Shown here piece after piece: positions 8,439 through 16,717 of a DNA stretch of 64,000 bases. A program made the position numbers and the translations under genes. Source of the DNA: Motiliproteus sp048265065. Its GTDB lineage: Bacteria; Pseudomonadota; Gammaproteobacteria; Pseudomonadales; Balneatricaceae. How positions within the stretch are numbered: the first letter of the stretch is position 1; each line of letters opens with the position of its first letter. The stretch lies in assembly GCA_048265065.1 (NCBI GenBank), contig JBLXCH010000001.1:1-64000 (forward strand), in the 5' to 3' direction. The notes beneath the pieces were generated by a model that had not been told where the DNA came from, ran no database searches, and saw nothing but the letters and a program-made list of their open reading frames with translations.

Positions 8439-8912
8439 TTAGCGGGCTGCATTAACCTCGTCAGGGCGAAGAGTGCGAGCTAGCTTGTCGAGAACGCCAT
8501 TAACGTATTTGTGGCTGTCGGTCGCACCAAAGGTTTTAGCAAGGTTTACCGATTCGTTAATCGCCACCTTGTACGGTACTTCAATGCGCTCTTTCAGTTC
8601 GTAGCCACCGATTCGCAAAACCGTTAACTCGATCGGATCAAGGTCTTCGAGTTTTCTATCAATGAACGGTAAGAGTTGCTCATCAAGCGCAGAGACCTGA
8701 CGTGGAATAGCATGCAAAAGGTCCACAAAAAGAGAGACATCGGCCCGGCTCAAGTCCTGCTCGGTACGAAACTCTGCTTCGATATCAGTTACGGTGTTGC
8801 CGGACATCTGCCATTGGTAGAGTGCCTGTAGTGCAAGGCTACGAGCTTGGCGACGTTGTTCCGTTCTAGAAGGCTTTTTGTTTTTTGCCTTAGGTGTTTG
8901 GCTATCGCTCAC
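8439..8912 (-). CDS. nusB: transcription antitermination factor NusB
   Basis: NusB binds boxA RNA with ribosomal protein S10 and prevents premature termination in rRNA operons. The protein is all-helical. RRQARSLALQALYQWQMSG marks the N-terminal arginine-rich RNA-binding region, and the C-terminal half shows VPYKVAINESVNLAKTFG followed by KYVNGVLDKLA, the family signature. Its 157 residues include a lysine-rich extension of about 20 residues ahead of the core. It is 2 bp downstream of ribH and 3 bp upstream of thiL. Its partner S10 is encoded near the end of this window. Confidence 0.96.
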   Translation of the reverse strand: MSDSQTPKAKNKKPSRTEQRRQARSLALQALYQWQMSGNTVTDIEAEFRTEQDLSRADVSLFVDLLHAIPRQVSALDEQLLPFIDRKLEDLDPIELTVLRIGGYELKERIEVPYKVAINESVNLAKTFGATDSHKYVNGVLDKLARTLRPDEVNAAR

Positions 8913-8914
8913 GA

Positions 8915-9388
8915 TTAACCCTCTAGCTGGCGCAATACGCTAACCATTTCCAATGCAACCATTGCCGCTTCTGCGCCTTTGTTACCGGCCTTAGTGCCAG
9001 AACGTTCGATCGCTTGCTCAATAGTGTTAACTGTTAAAATTCCGTTTGCGACGGGTATGCCATGTTCAAGAGAGACATGACCTACGCCTTTTGAGCTTTC
9101 CGCGCTAACGTATTCAAAGTGTGGTGTGCCGCCACGAATTACCGCGCCTAAGGCGATGATGGCATCGTCTTGTTTTTGTTCAGCAACCTTTTGTACGGTT
9201 AGCGGGATTTCAAAAGCGCCGGGGACACGGACAATACGAATATTGTCTTCAGGGATGCCGTGACGTTTCAAAACGTCAACGGCACCATCCACCAAGCTTT
9301 CAACAACAAAGCTGTTAAAGCGGCCAACGACAATGGTATAGCGGCCTTCGTTGTTGGTGAAAGTTCCTTCAATGGTTTTAATGCTCAT
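8915..9388 (-). CDS. ribH: 6,7-dimethyl-8-ribityllumazine synthase
   Basis: This enzyme condenses 3,4-dihydroxy-2-butanone 4-phosphate with the ribitylamino-pyrimidine to form lumazine, the penultimate step of riboflavin synthesis, usually as a large icosahedral or decameric assembly. The family segments VGRFNSFVVESLVDGA, VPGAFEIPL, IALGAVIRGGTPHFEYV and NGILTVNTIEQA are present. I chose the ATG that gives MSIKTIEG at 157 residues: it has an AGG upstream and starts after the ribB(A) stop, while a longer frame would overlap that gene. It is cotranscribed with nusB. Confidence 0.95.
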   Translation of the reverse strand: MSIKTIEGTFTNNEGRYTIVVGRFNSFVVESLVDGAVDVLKRHGIPEDNIRIVRVPGAFEIPLTVQKVAEQKQDDAIIALGAVIRGGTPHFEYVSAESSKGVGHVSLEHGIPVANGILTVNTIEQAIERSGTKAGNKGAEAAMVALEMVSVLRQLEG

Positions 9389-9411
9389 GGTGGTTACCTG
9401 TACTTGTTGAT

Positions 9412-10527
9412 TTAGCGGGCTTCGCAAGGAATGAATTCGGTGATTTCCAAATCGAAGCCAGATAATGCGTTGAATCGTGTTGGCGCGCTAAGCAAACGCA
9501 TTTTGCCAACACCTTGATCCCGTAAAATTTGCGAGCCAGTACCGATAGTGAGGTAAGAGCCTGCACCGTCGGTGTTAATGGTTTTCTGAGGTTTGTTGTG
9601 TACAAAAGCCTCAATGCTGGCGCTAAGGTCAGTGCAATCACTATCCCCTAAAAGCACGACGATTCCTTTACCTTCTTCGGCCACACGTTGCATAGCGCCG
9701 TGTAATGTCCACTTAGGAATTTCGCGATTAGATATGCCCAACACATCGCGTAATGGATCGGAGATATGAACACGGACAAGCACTGGCTCATCCATAGAGA
9801 ATTCGCCCATCGTCATGGCTAAGTGTGTGGAGCCTTTGGTGGTGTCTTTGTAGCTGGTGACGTTGAACGTACCGAATTCAGTGGGCAGTTCATATTCATT
9901 ACCACGTTCTACGGTGTGCTCGTTCAATGTACGGTAATGAATAAGATCGGCAATCGTACCAATTTTTAGGTCGTGTTCTTTAGCAAAGACTTCAAGGTCA
10001 GGACGACGGGCCATAGTGCCATCATCGTTCATGATTTCGACGATAGCCGCGGCGGGTGTGCAGCCTGCTAACCGTGCGAGGTCGCAACCTGCTTCGGTAT
10101 GTCCTGCTCGAATCAATACACCACCAGGCTGTGCCATCAGTGGGAAAATATGTCCAGGCTGAACAATGTGCTCGGCTCGTACACCGGCAGCAACCGCAGT
10201 TCGAACCGTATGGGCACGATCAGCAGCAGAAATCCCCGTGGTGACGCCTTCAGCCGCTTCAATACTCACGGTAAAGTGGGTTGAAAACTGTGCTTTGTTG
10301 TCTTGTACCATGAGAGGTAGCTTTAGCTTTTCACAGTGCTCTTGAGTCAGCGTGAGGCAAATTAATCCACGCGCATACTTCGCCATGAAATTAATGTCTT
10401 TGGCGTTAACATGGTCCGCTGCGATGATGAGGTCGCCTTCATTTTCGCGATCTTCGTCATCCATCAAAATAACCATCTTGCCTTGACGGATATCTTCGAT
10501 GATTTCTGCGGTTGAATTTAATGCCAT
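9412..10527 (-). CDS. ribB: 3,4-dihydroxy-2-butanone-4-phosphate synthase with degenerate GTP cyclohydrolase II domain
   Basis: The N-terminal half (about residues 1-205) is DHBP synthase, which converts ribulose 5-phosphate into the four-carbon unit of riboflavin. DDEDRENEGDL binds metal and substrate, and AGHTEAGCDLARLAG is the second signature. The C-terminal half (about 206-371) is laid out like GTP cyclohydrolase II. However, the segment that should carry the three zinc cysteines reads RVHISDPLRDVLGISNR with no cysteine, and the usual RQEGRGIGL is replaced by LLGDSDCTD. The second domain is therefore probably inactive as a cyclohydrolase; similar fusions are known as RibBX. The active step would fall to the separate ribA. 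It lies between ribE and ribH in the operon. Confidence 0.93.
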   Translation of the reverse strand: MALNSTAEIIEDIRQGKMVILMDDEDRENEGDLIIAADHVNAKDINFMAKYARGLICLTLTQEHCEKLKLPLMVQDNKAQFSTHFTVSIEAAEGVTTGISAADRAHTVRTAVAAGVRAEHIVQPGHIFPLMAQPGGVLIRAGHTEAGCDLARLAGCTPAAAIVEIMNDDGTMARRPDLEVFAKEHDLKIGTIADLIHYRTLNEHTVERGNEYELPTEFGTFNVTSYKDTTKGSTHLAMTMGEFSMDEPVLVRVHISDPLRDVLGISNREIPKWTLHGAMQRVAEEGKGIVVLLGDSDCTDLSASIEAFVHNKPQKTINTDGAGSYLTIGTGSQILRDQGVGKMRLLSAPTRFNALSGFDLEITEFIPCEAR

Positions 10528-10581
10528 GGTTTTTCCTGTGGTTCGGTATTTACATCAATGAATTGTAACGCACGACTACGG

Positions 10582-11289
10582 TTATCGACGACCAATAAAG
10601 CCGTGTTGCTGAAGAAAGTTGAGACTTAGACCCTCTTTCGAAGGACTTTGCTCTGATTCCTCGGGTTGTGCGCTTTCGGGACCATTATCTGTTGTTGATG
10701 ATTGCAGCAATAAACGCTCTAAATAACGCGCAATTTGGTCGACTTCAATGTTAACGATCCGGCCAACACTGTAATGCTTGATCAACGTCTGTTCGAGGGT
10801 ATGCGGCACGATGTTTAATTCGAAAAAATCACCATCCACGGCATTGACTGTTAAGCTGATACCATCAATACAGATAGATCCTTTTGTAGCGATATAACGG
10901 GAAAGCTGCGCCGGTGCCTGTATGCGGATGCGGGTGGAGCGACCATCATTGCGCATTGCCGTAATGGTACCCACGCCATCTACGTGGCCGCTGACTAAAT
11001 GCCCGCCTAGGCGGCTACTTGGGGTGAGCGCTTTTTCCACATTAACGGGGTCACCCGCAGTGAGTTGGTGGAAGTAAGTGTGCGCTAAGGTTTCGCGAGA
11101 CACATCTGCCCAAAAGCCATCTCCTGGTAGCGCTACAGCGGTAAGACAAACACCATTGATCGCAATGCTGTCACCGAGCTTTACATCGCTTAAGTCCATC
11201 CCGCCCGTTCGAACATATAAGCGTAAGTCGCCGCCCTGAGGTCGTGTCTCTGCAATGGTGCCTAATGCTTCAACAATCCCTGTGAACAT
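10582..11289 (-). CDS. ribE: riboflavin synthase, alpha chain
   Basis: This enzyme dismutates two lumazine molecules into riboflavin. Two similar lumazine-binding repeats are seen: the first starts MFTGIVEALG and includes GDSIAINGVCLTAV, and the second starts near residue 98 with GHLVSGHVDGVGTI and includes GSICIDGISLTVN. At 235 residues it is some 20 longer than the E. coli protein because of a Ser/Gln/Glu-rich C-terminal extension of no known role. Its ATG overlaps the ribD stop by one base, which suggests coupled translation, and ribB(A) follows after 54 bp. Confidence 0.95.
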   Translation of the reverse strand: MFTGIVEALGTIAETRPQGGDLRLYVRTGGMDLSDVKLGDSIAINGVCLTAVALPGDGFWADVSRETLAHTYFHQLTAGDPVNVEKALTPSSRLGGHLVSGHVDGVGTITAMRNDGRSTRIRIQAPAQLSRYIATKGSICIDGISLTVNAVDGDFFELNIVPHTLEQTLIKHYSVGRIVNIEVDQIARYLERLLLQSSTTDNGPESAQPEESEQSPSKEGLSLNFLQQHGFIGRR

Positions 11290-12437
11290 TATGATTGCTC
11301 CTCTGCGGAGGACGAAGCCAAGTTGGCCTTAGTCGGGCGATAGGTCAGACGGATGTCCTGGCCGACCATTCTTAAATCAGTTTGTTCTAGACGAATTTGC
11401 TGATTCATTTTATCCATTCCCGGTAAGGCAAAGAGCGGTCGCGCTTGATGACCAAGCAAAGTCGGTGCTAGATAAATGCGCCATTCATCCACTAAACCTG
11501 CTTGGGTGAAACTGCCAGCGACAGTCGCGCCAGCTTCGATCAGAATTTCATTCGCCTGCCTTTCTTGGGCTAACCAACGGAGTATGGACGTCGGGTCTAG
11601 TTCGTCGAAATGAATGAGCGTTGCTTTGAGCGATAAGTCTCGAGCTCTTTCTGGTTTGCTGGCTCGATGAAAAATGATCGTTTCGCCCGGCTGATTCAGA
11701 ATTTTTGCTGTAATAGGTGTTTGTAGCTGTGAGTCGAGAATGACACGAATGGGCTGTCGTTCAATAGGTGTTGATTCTGCTAGCTGAGTTTGGCGAACGG
11801 TGAGCGCAGGGTTGTCTGCCAGTACGGTACCGATTCCGGTGATAATGACTGAGCTTCTGGCGCGTAAGCGTTGCACATCACGGCGCGCTTCTGGTCCTGT
11901 GATCCACTGGGATTCACCGGAATCCATTGCCGTACGGCCGTCTAAACTCATGGCTTGTTTAACACGGACAAAGGGTAGGCCGGTTTTCATCCGTTGGATA
12001 AACCCCGGATTAAGCCGCTCTGCTTGTGCTTGCATTAGTCCCGTTTGGCAAGGAATGCCTGCTGCTTCTAACATGCTATGGCCATTACCGCCGACCAGTG
12101 GATTAGGATCTTCCATGGCTGAAATGACCTTGGCAACGCCAGCTTCGATAAGTCCTTTGGCGCATGCGGGGGTTTTCCCTTGGTGGCTGCAGGGCTCAAG
12201 CGTAACGTAGGCCGTGGCGCCCTTGGCATCGGTTTTAGCTATTTCAGTTGCGTTACGCAGGGCGTTGACTTCTGCGTGACCTTCTCCGGCCCGAGCATGA
12301 AAACCTTCACCAATGATTTTTCCATCGCGCACTAAAACACAACCAACCCGCGGATTAGGGTCGGTGGTATAGAGCCCGCGTTCTGCAAGCTGCAATGCGC
12401 GGGTCATGCACTGGTGGTCGATGGTCGTGAATGACAT
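11289..12437 (-). CDS. ribD: bifunctional diaminohydroxyphosphoribosylaminopyrimidine deaminase / reductase
   Basis: RibD carries out steps two and three of riboflavin synthesis. The N-terminal zinc-dependent deaminase domain (about residues 5-145) has HAEVNAL with the catalytic Glu and PCSHQGKTPACAKGLI with the zinc cysteines. The C-terminal NADPH-dependent reductase domain starts near PFVRVKQAMSLDGRTAM. I chose the ATG giving MSFTTIDHQ, which yields 382 residues close to the E. coli length and begins 13 bp after nrdR. A longer frame upstream overlaps nrdR and has no family similarity. The ribosome-binding site is weak. Confidence 0.94.
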   Translation of the reverse strand: MSFTTIDHQCMTRALQLAERGLYTTDPNPRVGCVLVRDGKIIGEGFHARAGEGHAEVNALRNATEIAKTDAKGATAYVTLEPCSHQGKTPACAKGLIEAGVAKVISAMEDPNPLVGGNGHSMLEAAGIPCQTGLMQAQAERLNPGFIQRMKTGLPFVRVKQAMSLDGRTAMDSGESQWITGPEARRDVQRLRARSSVIITGIGTVLADNPALTVRQTQLAESTPIERQPIRVILDSQLQTPITAKILNQPGETIIFHRASKPERARDLSLKATLIHFDELDPTSILRWLAQERQANEILIEAGATVAGSFTQAGLVDEWRIYLAPTLLGHQARPLFALPGMDKMNQQIRLEQTDLRMVGQDIRLTYRPTKANLASSSAEEQS

Positions 12438-12450
12438 GGGGAAACTCGAG

Positions 12451-12915
12451 TTAATCGTCCTGCTTTTGAGAGGATAGTCGATCAATCTCTTTTTTGAATT
12501 CGTCAATGTCTTGGAAGCTACGGTAGACGGAGGCAAAACGGACGTAAGCAACCTCATCAATTTGTCGAAGTTCAAGCATGACGGCTTCACCAATCGTCAT
12601 CGATGGGATCTCACGTTCACCGCTGGCGCGTAGCTGTGATTTGATCCGCGTGATAGATGATTCGATAGTTTCTGTGGAAACAGGGCGTTTTTCTAACGAG
12701 CGAAGAATACCCGCGCGTAGTTTTTCCTCATCAAACGGTTGGCGTGAACCATCTTGTTTGATGACTTTGGGCATCAGCAATTCTGCCACTTCAAAGGTGG
12801 TGAAGCGTTCGGTACAAGACAGGCACTCTCGGCGGCGGCGCACTTGTTGGCCGTCGGCAACTAATCGAGAATCGATGACTTTAGAATCATGAGCTTTGCA
12901 AAAAGGGCAATGCAT
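12451..12915 (-). CDS. nrdR: transcriptional repressor NrdR
   Basis: NrdR represses ribonucleotide reductase operons in response to ATP/dATP balance. The N-terminal zinc ribbon is seen as MHCPFC and ECLSC (Cys3, Cys6, Cys31, Cys34), with the RRRREC basic patch that contacts DNA. The ATP-cone domain follows at about residues 49-139. The 154-residue length is typical. It heads the riboflavin operon, a common arrangement in gammaproteobacteria, and lies downstream of glyA. No NrdR box was recognised in front of it. Confidence 0.96.
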   Translation of the reverse strand: MHCPFCKAHDSKVIDSRLVADGQQVRRRRECLSCTERFTTFEVAELLMPKVIKQDGSRQPFDEEKLRAGILRSLEKRPVSTETIESSITRIKSQLRASGEREIPSMTIGEAVMLELRQIDEVAYVRFASVYRSFQDIDEFKKEIDRLSSQKQDD

Positions 12916-12992
12916 GGCTGATGCTGTCCTGTGTTAAAGAGCGTTAGTACATAGAGGGCGCTAATTTTAGCGTTTGTAGAACCATAAGAACA

Positions 12993-13028
12993 GCGCGGCT
13001 CGATAAACAGGTGCCTATCGAGCCGCGC
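12993..13028 (-). terminator. strong hairpin downstream of glyA
   Basis: A perfect 13-bp GC-rich stem, GCGCGGCTCGATA with its complement, encloses a 10-base loop just past the glyA stop. No good T-run follows on the minus strand, so it may be a terminator of limited efficiency or an mRNA-stabilising structure separating glyA from nrdR-rib. Confidence 0.65.
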
Positions 13029-13043
13029 GAGGGTGTGGCTAAC

Positions 13044-14297
13044 TTATTTGTAGACAGGGAAGCCAGAGCATAGCGTGATAACTTCTTGTTTCACGCGGGC
13101 AATGGTTTCTTCATTGTTAATGTCTTCGAGAACGTCAGCAATCCAGCCTGCTACTTTTTCTGCTTCAGCAGTACCAAAGCCGCGACGAGTAATTGCTGGC
13201 GAGCCGATGCGTAATCCGCTAGTCACGAAAGGTGAGCGAGGGTCATTAGGCACTGCGTTTTTGTTCACGGTGATATTAGCGCGTCCCAAGGCTGCGTCTG
13301 CATCACGACCAGTGATGTCCTTGTCGACCAAATCAAGTAAGAATAAATGGTCGTCAGTACCGCCTGACACAATGTTGTAGCCGCGAGCTTGCAAGGTCGA
13401 GGCGATAGTACGAGCATTCTCAACGACTTGCTGTTGATACGCTTTGTATTCTTCTGTCATGGCTTCTTTAAAGCACACCGCTTTTGCAGCGATGATGTGC
13501 ATTAATGGACCGCCTTGGCTTTCAGGGAAAACGGCAAAGTTGAACTTTTTCTCTAACTCTTCATTCGCCTTAGCCAAAATCAAACCACCACGTGGGCCAC
13601 CTAAGGTTTTGTGTGTTGTTGTGGTTGTTACATCAGCAATATTGACAGGTGATGGATAAACGCCAGCAGCCACTAAGCCTGCGATGTGTGCCATATCGAC
13701 AAATAAATAGGCGCCAACAGAATCTGCAATATCACGGAAACGCTGCCAATCAACGATGCGGGAATAGGCAGAGAACCCTGCAACGATCATTTTGGGTTTG
13801 TGCTCATCAGCAAGACGTTGCACTTCGTCATAATCAATTTCACCGGTTTGGTCATTCAGACCATACTGTACGGCGTTATAGATGCGGCCGGAGAAACTCA
13901 CTGTTGCACCATGAGTTAAGTGACCGCCATGGGCCAAACTCATGCCTAAAATAGTATCGCCTGGCTTACAAAGCGCCATGTATACCGCAGCGTTGGCTTG
14001 TGAGCCGGAGTGCGGCTGAACGTTAGCGTAATCTGCATTGAATAATTCTTTAGCCCGATCAATCGCTAGTTGCTCAACAACATCAACATGCTCACAGCCA
14101 CCGTAGTAGCGCTTGCCAGGATAACCTTCTGCATATTTATTGGTCAGGCATGAACCCTGAGCTTCCATCGTTAGCGCACTGGCATAGTTTTCCGATGCAA
14201 TCAGCTCGATATGTTCTTCTTGACGATTTTGTTCTGCATCGATAGCGGCAAAAAGCTCCGCATCAAACTGGGCTAGCGTTGTATCGTTGTTCAGCAT
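13044..14297 (-). CDS. glyA: serine hydroxymethyltransferase
   Basis: This PLP enzyme converts serine and tetrahydrofolate to glycine and methylene-tetrahydrofolate, the main source of one-carbon units. The PLP lysine is in the motif TTTTHKTLGGPRGG at about residues 222-235. YAEGYPGKRYYGGCEHVD near residue 52 is the substrate-binding signature. I chose the ATG giving MLNNDTTLAQF, which yields 417 residues like E. coli GlyA and has an AGGGG site 7 bp upstream; a longer frame adds 20 residues with no family support. A -10 hexamer TATAAT is visible on the minus strand at about 14380-14375. A strong hairpin follows the gene. Confidence 0.96.
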   Translation of the reverse strand: MLNNDTTLAQFDAELFAAIDAEQNRQEEHIELIASENYASALTMEAQGSCLTNKYAEGYPGKRYYGGCEHVDVVEQLAIDRAKELFNADYANVQPHSGSQANAAVYMALCKPGDTILGMSLAHGGHLTHGATVSFSGRIYNAVQYGLNDQTGEIDYDEVQRLADEHKPKMIVAGFSAYSRIVDWQRFRDIADSVGAYLFVDMAHIAGLVAAGVYPSPVNIADVTTTTTHKTLGGPRGGLILAKANEELEKKFNFAVFPESQGGPLMHIIAAKAVCFKEAMTEEYKAYQQQVVENARTIASTLQARGYNIVSGGTDDHLFLLDLVDKDITGRDADAALGRANITVNKNAVPNDPRSPFVTSGLRIGSPAITRRGFGTAEAEKVAGWIADVLEDINNEETIARVKQEVITLCSGFPVYK

Positions 14298-14608
14298 TAC
14301 TGTCCCCTGATAAATGCACTGACTGGTTTTTTGGTTGCTTAAGATTAAGTGTTTCAAAATAGTTGAAGCAGAGGATTATAGACTAATTAATGCACGGTAG
14401 GCAGGTGTGCTTTCTGATCAATACTTACGTTGTTTAAAACAGAAAAAATTGCAGCTGAAAGTGGCGGATAATTGGCTTTTTCAGTAGATCGCTTGTTACC
14501 TGAATGAATCGCTTTAGTCCTTCCGCTGGTTTGGTTAGAATCTTATCCATTCTTACGGGTGCTTATAGTGAGCATGCGTGTTCTATATTTTCTTTTGCAG
14601 GTTTTTAC
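14298..14608. promoter_or_regulatory. divergent region between glyA and ettA
   Basis: About 310 bp without a convincing gene. It holds the glyA -10 hexamer on the minus strand. On the plus strand it holds an open frame of 35 codons in phase with ettA, which I interpret as non-translated leader because ettA proteins begin at the later MAQYVFTM. No PurR or MetR operator was recognised with confidence. Confidence 0.4.
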
Positions 14609-16267
14609 ATGGCTCAATACGTATTTACGATGAACCGAGTGGGCAAGGTTGTGCCCCCTAAGCGTGAAATTCTTAAAGATATTTCCCTGTCTTTTTTCCC
14701 CGGTGCCAAGATTGGTGTGTTGGGTCTTAACGGTTCTGGTAAGTCGTCTTTGCTGAAAATCATGGCAGGCGTTGATAAAGAGTATATTGGTGAGGCGCGC
14801 CCGCAGCCGGATATCAATATTGGTTATTTGCCGCAGGAACCCGAGCTTGATGATAGTAAAAACGTCAAGGAAGTGGTTGAAGAGGCTGTTGCTGAAGCGA
14901 AAAACGCACTGGCGGATTTGGATAAGGTTTATGCGGCTTATGCAGAGCCTGATGCCGACTTTGACGCGCTTGCAGCGGAACAGGCTAAGTTAGAAAACAT
15001 TATCCAAGCTACCGATGCTCATAACTTGGACCGACAGCTAGAAGTGGCAGCAGATGCCTTGCGTTTGCCGCCTTGGGAAGCCTCGGTTAAACATTTGTCA
15101 GGTGGTGAGCGTCGCCGTGTTGCGCTTTGTCGTTTGTTGTTGGCGCACCCGGATATGTTGTTACTCGATGAGCCAACCAACCACTTGGATGCTGAGTCTG
15201 TCGGTTGGTTAGAGCGGTTCTTGCATGATTACACCGGCACCGTGGTGGCGATCACCCACGACCGTTATTTCCTTGATAACGCAGCAGGCTGGATTTTAGA
15301 ACTCGACCGTGGACATGGTATTCCTTACGAGGGTAACTACAGTTCATGGCTGGAGCAGAAAGATGCTCGTCTAGAAACAGAAGCAAAACAAGAAGCAGCG
15401 CATCAGAAAACCATTAAATCGGAACTTGAGTGGGTACGCCAAGGGGCTAAAGGTCGACAATCAAAGTCGAAAGCTCGTTTGAAACAGTTTGAAGAAATGA
15501 GCTCGCAAAGTTTCCAAAAGCGTAATGAAACCTCTGAAATTTATATCCCACCGGGACCGCGTTTGGGTGATAAGGTGATTGAGGTTCATAACGTCAGCAA
15601 GTCGTTTGGTGACAAACTGTTGGTTGAGGATATGACTTTTACCATTCCTCAAGGAGCCATTGTCGGCGTCATTGGTGGTAACGGTGCAGGTAAATCAACG
15701 CTCTTCAAAATGATTAGCGGCCAAGACAAACCTGACAGCGGTGAAGTTGTTATTGGCGAAAGCGTCAAATTAGCTTATGTCGATCAAATGCGTGAGTTGG
15801 ATGGTTCTAAAACCGTTTTTGATGAAATCTCAGACGGCCAAGACATGATTACAGTAGGCTCTTATCAAGTACCTTCGCGTGCATATGCAAGCCGTTTCAA
15901 CTTTAAAGGTGGTGACCAGCAGAAGTTTGTTAAGGACTTATCGGGCGGTGAGCGTAACCGTTTGCACCTCGCTAAACTATTAAAAGAAGGCGGCAATGTT
16001 CTGTTGCTGGATGAGCCGACCAACGATTTAGATGTTGAAACCTTGCGTGCACTAGAAGAAGCGCTATTGGCATTCCCTGGTTGTGCGGTAGTTATTTCCC
16101 ACGATCGCTGGTTCCTAGACCGAATTTCAACGCACATTCTGGCGTATGAAGGTGACAGTAAAGCCGTATTCTTTGAAGGTAACTATACAGAGTACGAAGC
16201 GGACCTGAAGAAGCGTAACGGCGATGCAGCACCGCAGCGTGTGAGATATAAGAAAATTGATGCGTAG
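14609..16267 (+). CDS. ettA: energy-dependent translational throttle protein EttA (ABC-F)
   Basis: EttA is a soluble ABC-F ATPase that binds the ribosomal E site and gates the first elongation step according to energy state. Two nucleotide-binding domains are seen. The first has Walker A GLNGSGKSS, signature LSGGERRRVAL and Walker B LLLDEPTNHLD. The second has GGNGAGKST, LSGGERNRLHL and LLLDEPTNDLD. Between them lies the charged linker (P-site tRNA interaction motif), rich in Lys/Arg/Glu. The ATG for MAQYVFTM gives 552 residues, close to the E. coli 555, and has an AGG at suitable distance. There is no membrane domain. Confidence 0.95.
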   Translation: MAQYVFTMNRVGKVVPPKREILKDISLSFFPGAKIGVLGLNGSGKSSLLKIMAGVDKEYIGEARPQPDINIGYLPQEPELDDSKNVKEVVEEAVAEAKNALADLDKVYAAYAEPDADFDALAAEQAKLENIIQATDAHNLDRQLEVAADALRLPPWEASVKHLSGGERRRVALCRLLLAHPDMLLLDEPTNHLDAESVGWLERFLHDYTGTVVAITHDRYFLDNAAGWILELDRGHGIPYEGNYSSWLEQKDARLETEAKQEAAHQKTIKSELEWVRQGAKGRQSKSKARLKQFEEMSSQSFQKRNETSEIYIPPGPRLGDKVIEVHNVSKSFGDKLLVEDMTFTIPQGAIVGVIGGNGAGKSTLFKMISGQDKPDSGEVVIGESVKLAYVDQMRELDGSKTVFDEISDGQDMITVGSYQVPSRAYASRFNFKGGDQQKFVKDLSGGERNRLHLAKLLKEGGNVLLLDEPTNDLDVETLRALEEALLAFPGCAVVISHDRWFLDRISTHILAYEGDSKAVFFEGNYTEYEADLKKRNGDAAPQRVRYKKIDA

Positions 16268-16304
16268 CATTGCATGCGCCCATTCATAGTATGCGACTAG
16301 TGAT

Positions 16305-16703
16305 ATGCAGATGAGGAAAAAATCTATGGGTGCGCTATTTGTCGCTGTGGTGGTGATTGCGTTAGCTTTGGCGTTTTATTTCCATCAGCAAGCGGGTTAT
16401 ACGTTGAAGCGGCTTGAGTCTACGGGCTTTACAGTGGATGAGTCCTTTGATTCTGCGCCGCGACTAGTGATAGACCGGCAGGCCAAAAAGATCGCGGTCA
16501 TCTACGCAAAGAAGTATGAGGTGTTTGGCTTTTCTGATATCGAGTCTGTCGGGTATAAAGTGAGTCCAGGAGACAGTGACAGGAACCGTAAGCGAATTGC
16601 TATTCGTCTGAAAGACTCGTCAAAAAGCACACTCGTGATTAAAGGTCGAAGGGAAGAGCTGACCGACCAATGGTTGGCGGTATTGAAAGCCGCTGCGCAG
16701 TAA
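16305..16703 (+). CDS. hypothetical membrane-anchored protein
   Basis: Not recognised. The product of up to 132 residues has one N-terminal hydrophobic helix (about residues 8-26, ALFVAVVVIALALAFYF) with basic residues before it. That predicts an inner-membrane anchor with a globular part of about 100 residues outside the helix. The globular part alternates strands and charged loops (RLVIDRQAKKIAVIYAKKYEVFGF), suggesting a small beta-rich domain. The start is uncertain: ATG codons occur at residues 1, 3 and 8, and only the third has a good GAGGA site, at the cost of the basic N-terminus. It follows ettA by 37 bp and converges on the GGDEF gene. Confidence 0.7.
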   Translation: MQMRKKSMGALFVAVVVIALALAFYFHQQAGYTLKRLESTGFTVDESFDSAPRLVIDRQAKKIAVIYAKKYEVFGFSDIESVGYKVSPGDSDRNRKRIAIRLKDSSKSTLVIKGRREELTDQWLAVLKAAAQ

Positions 16704-16717
16704 AGTCAATGTGGGGC

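Noticed and set aside
12438..12593. An N-terminal extension of RibD into nrdR
   Set aside because: It overlaps nrdR in another frame and does not resemble RibD; the later ATG gives the family length.
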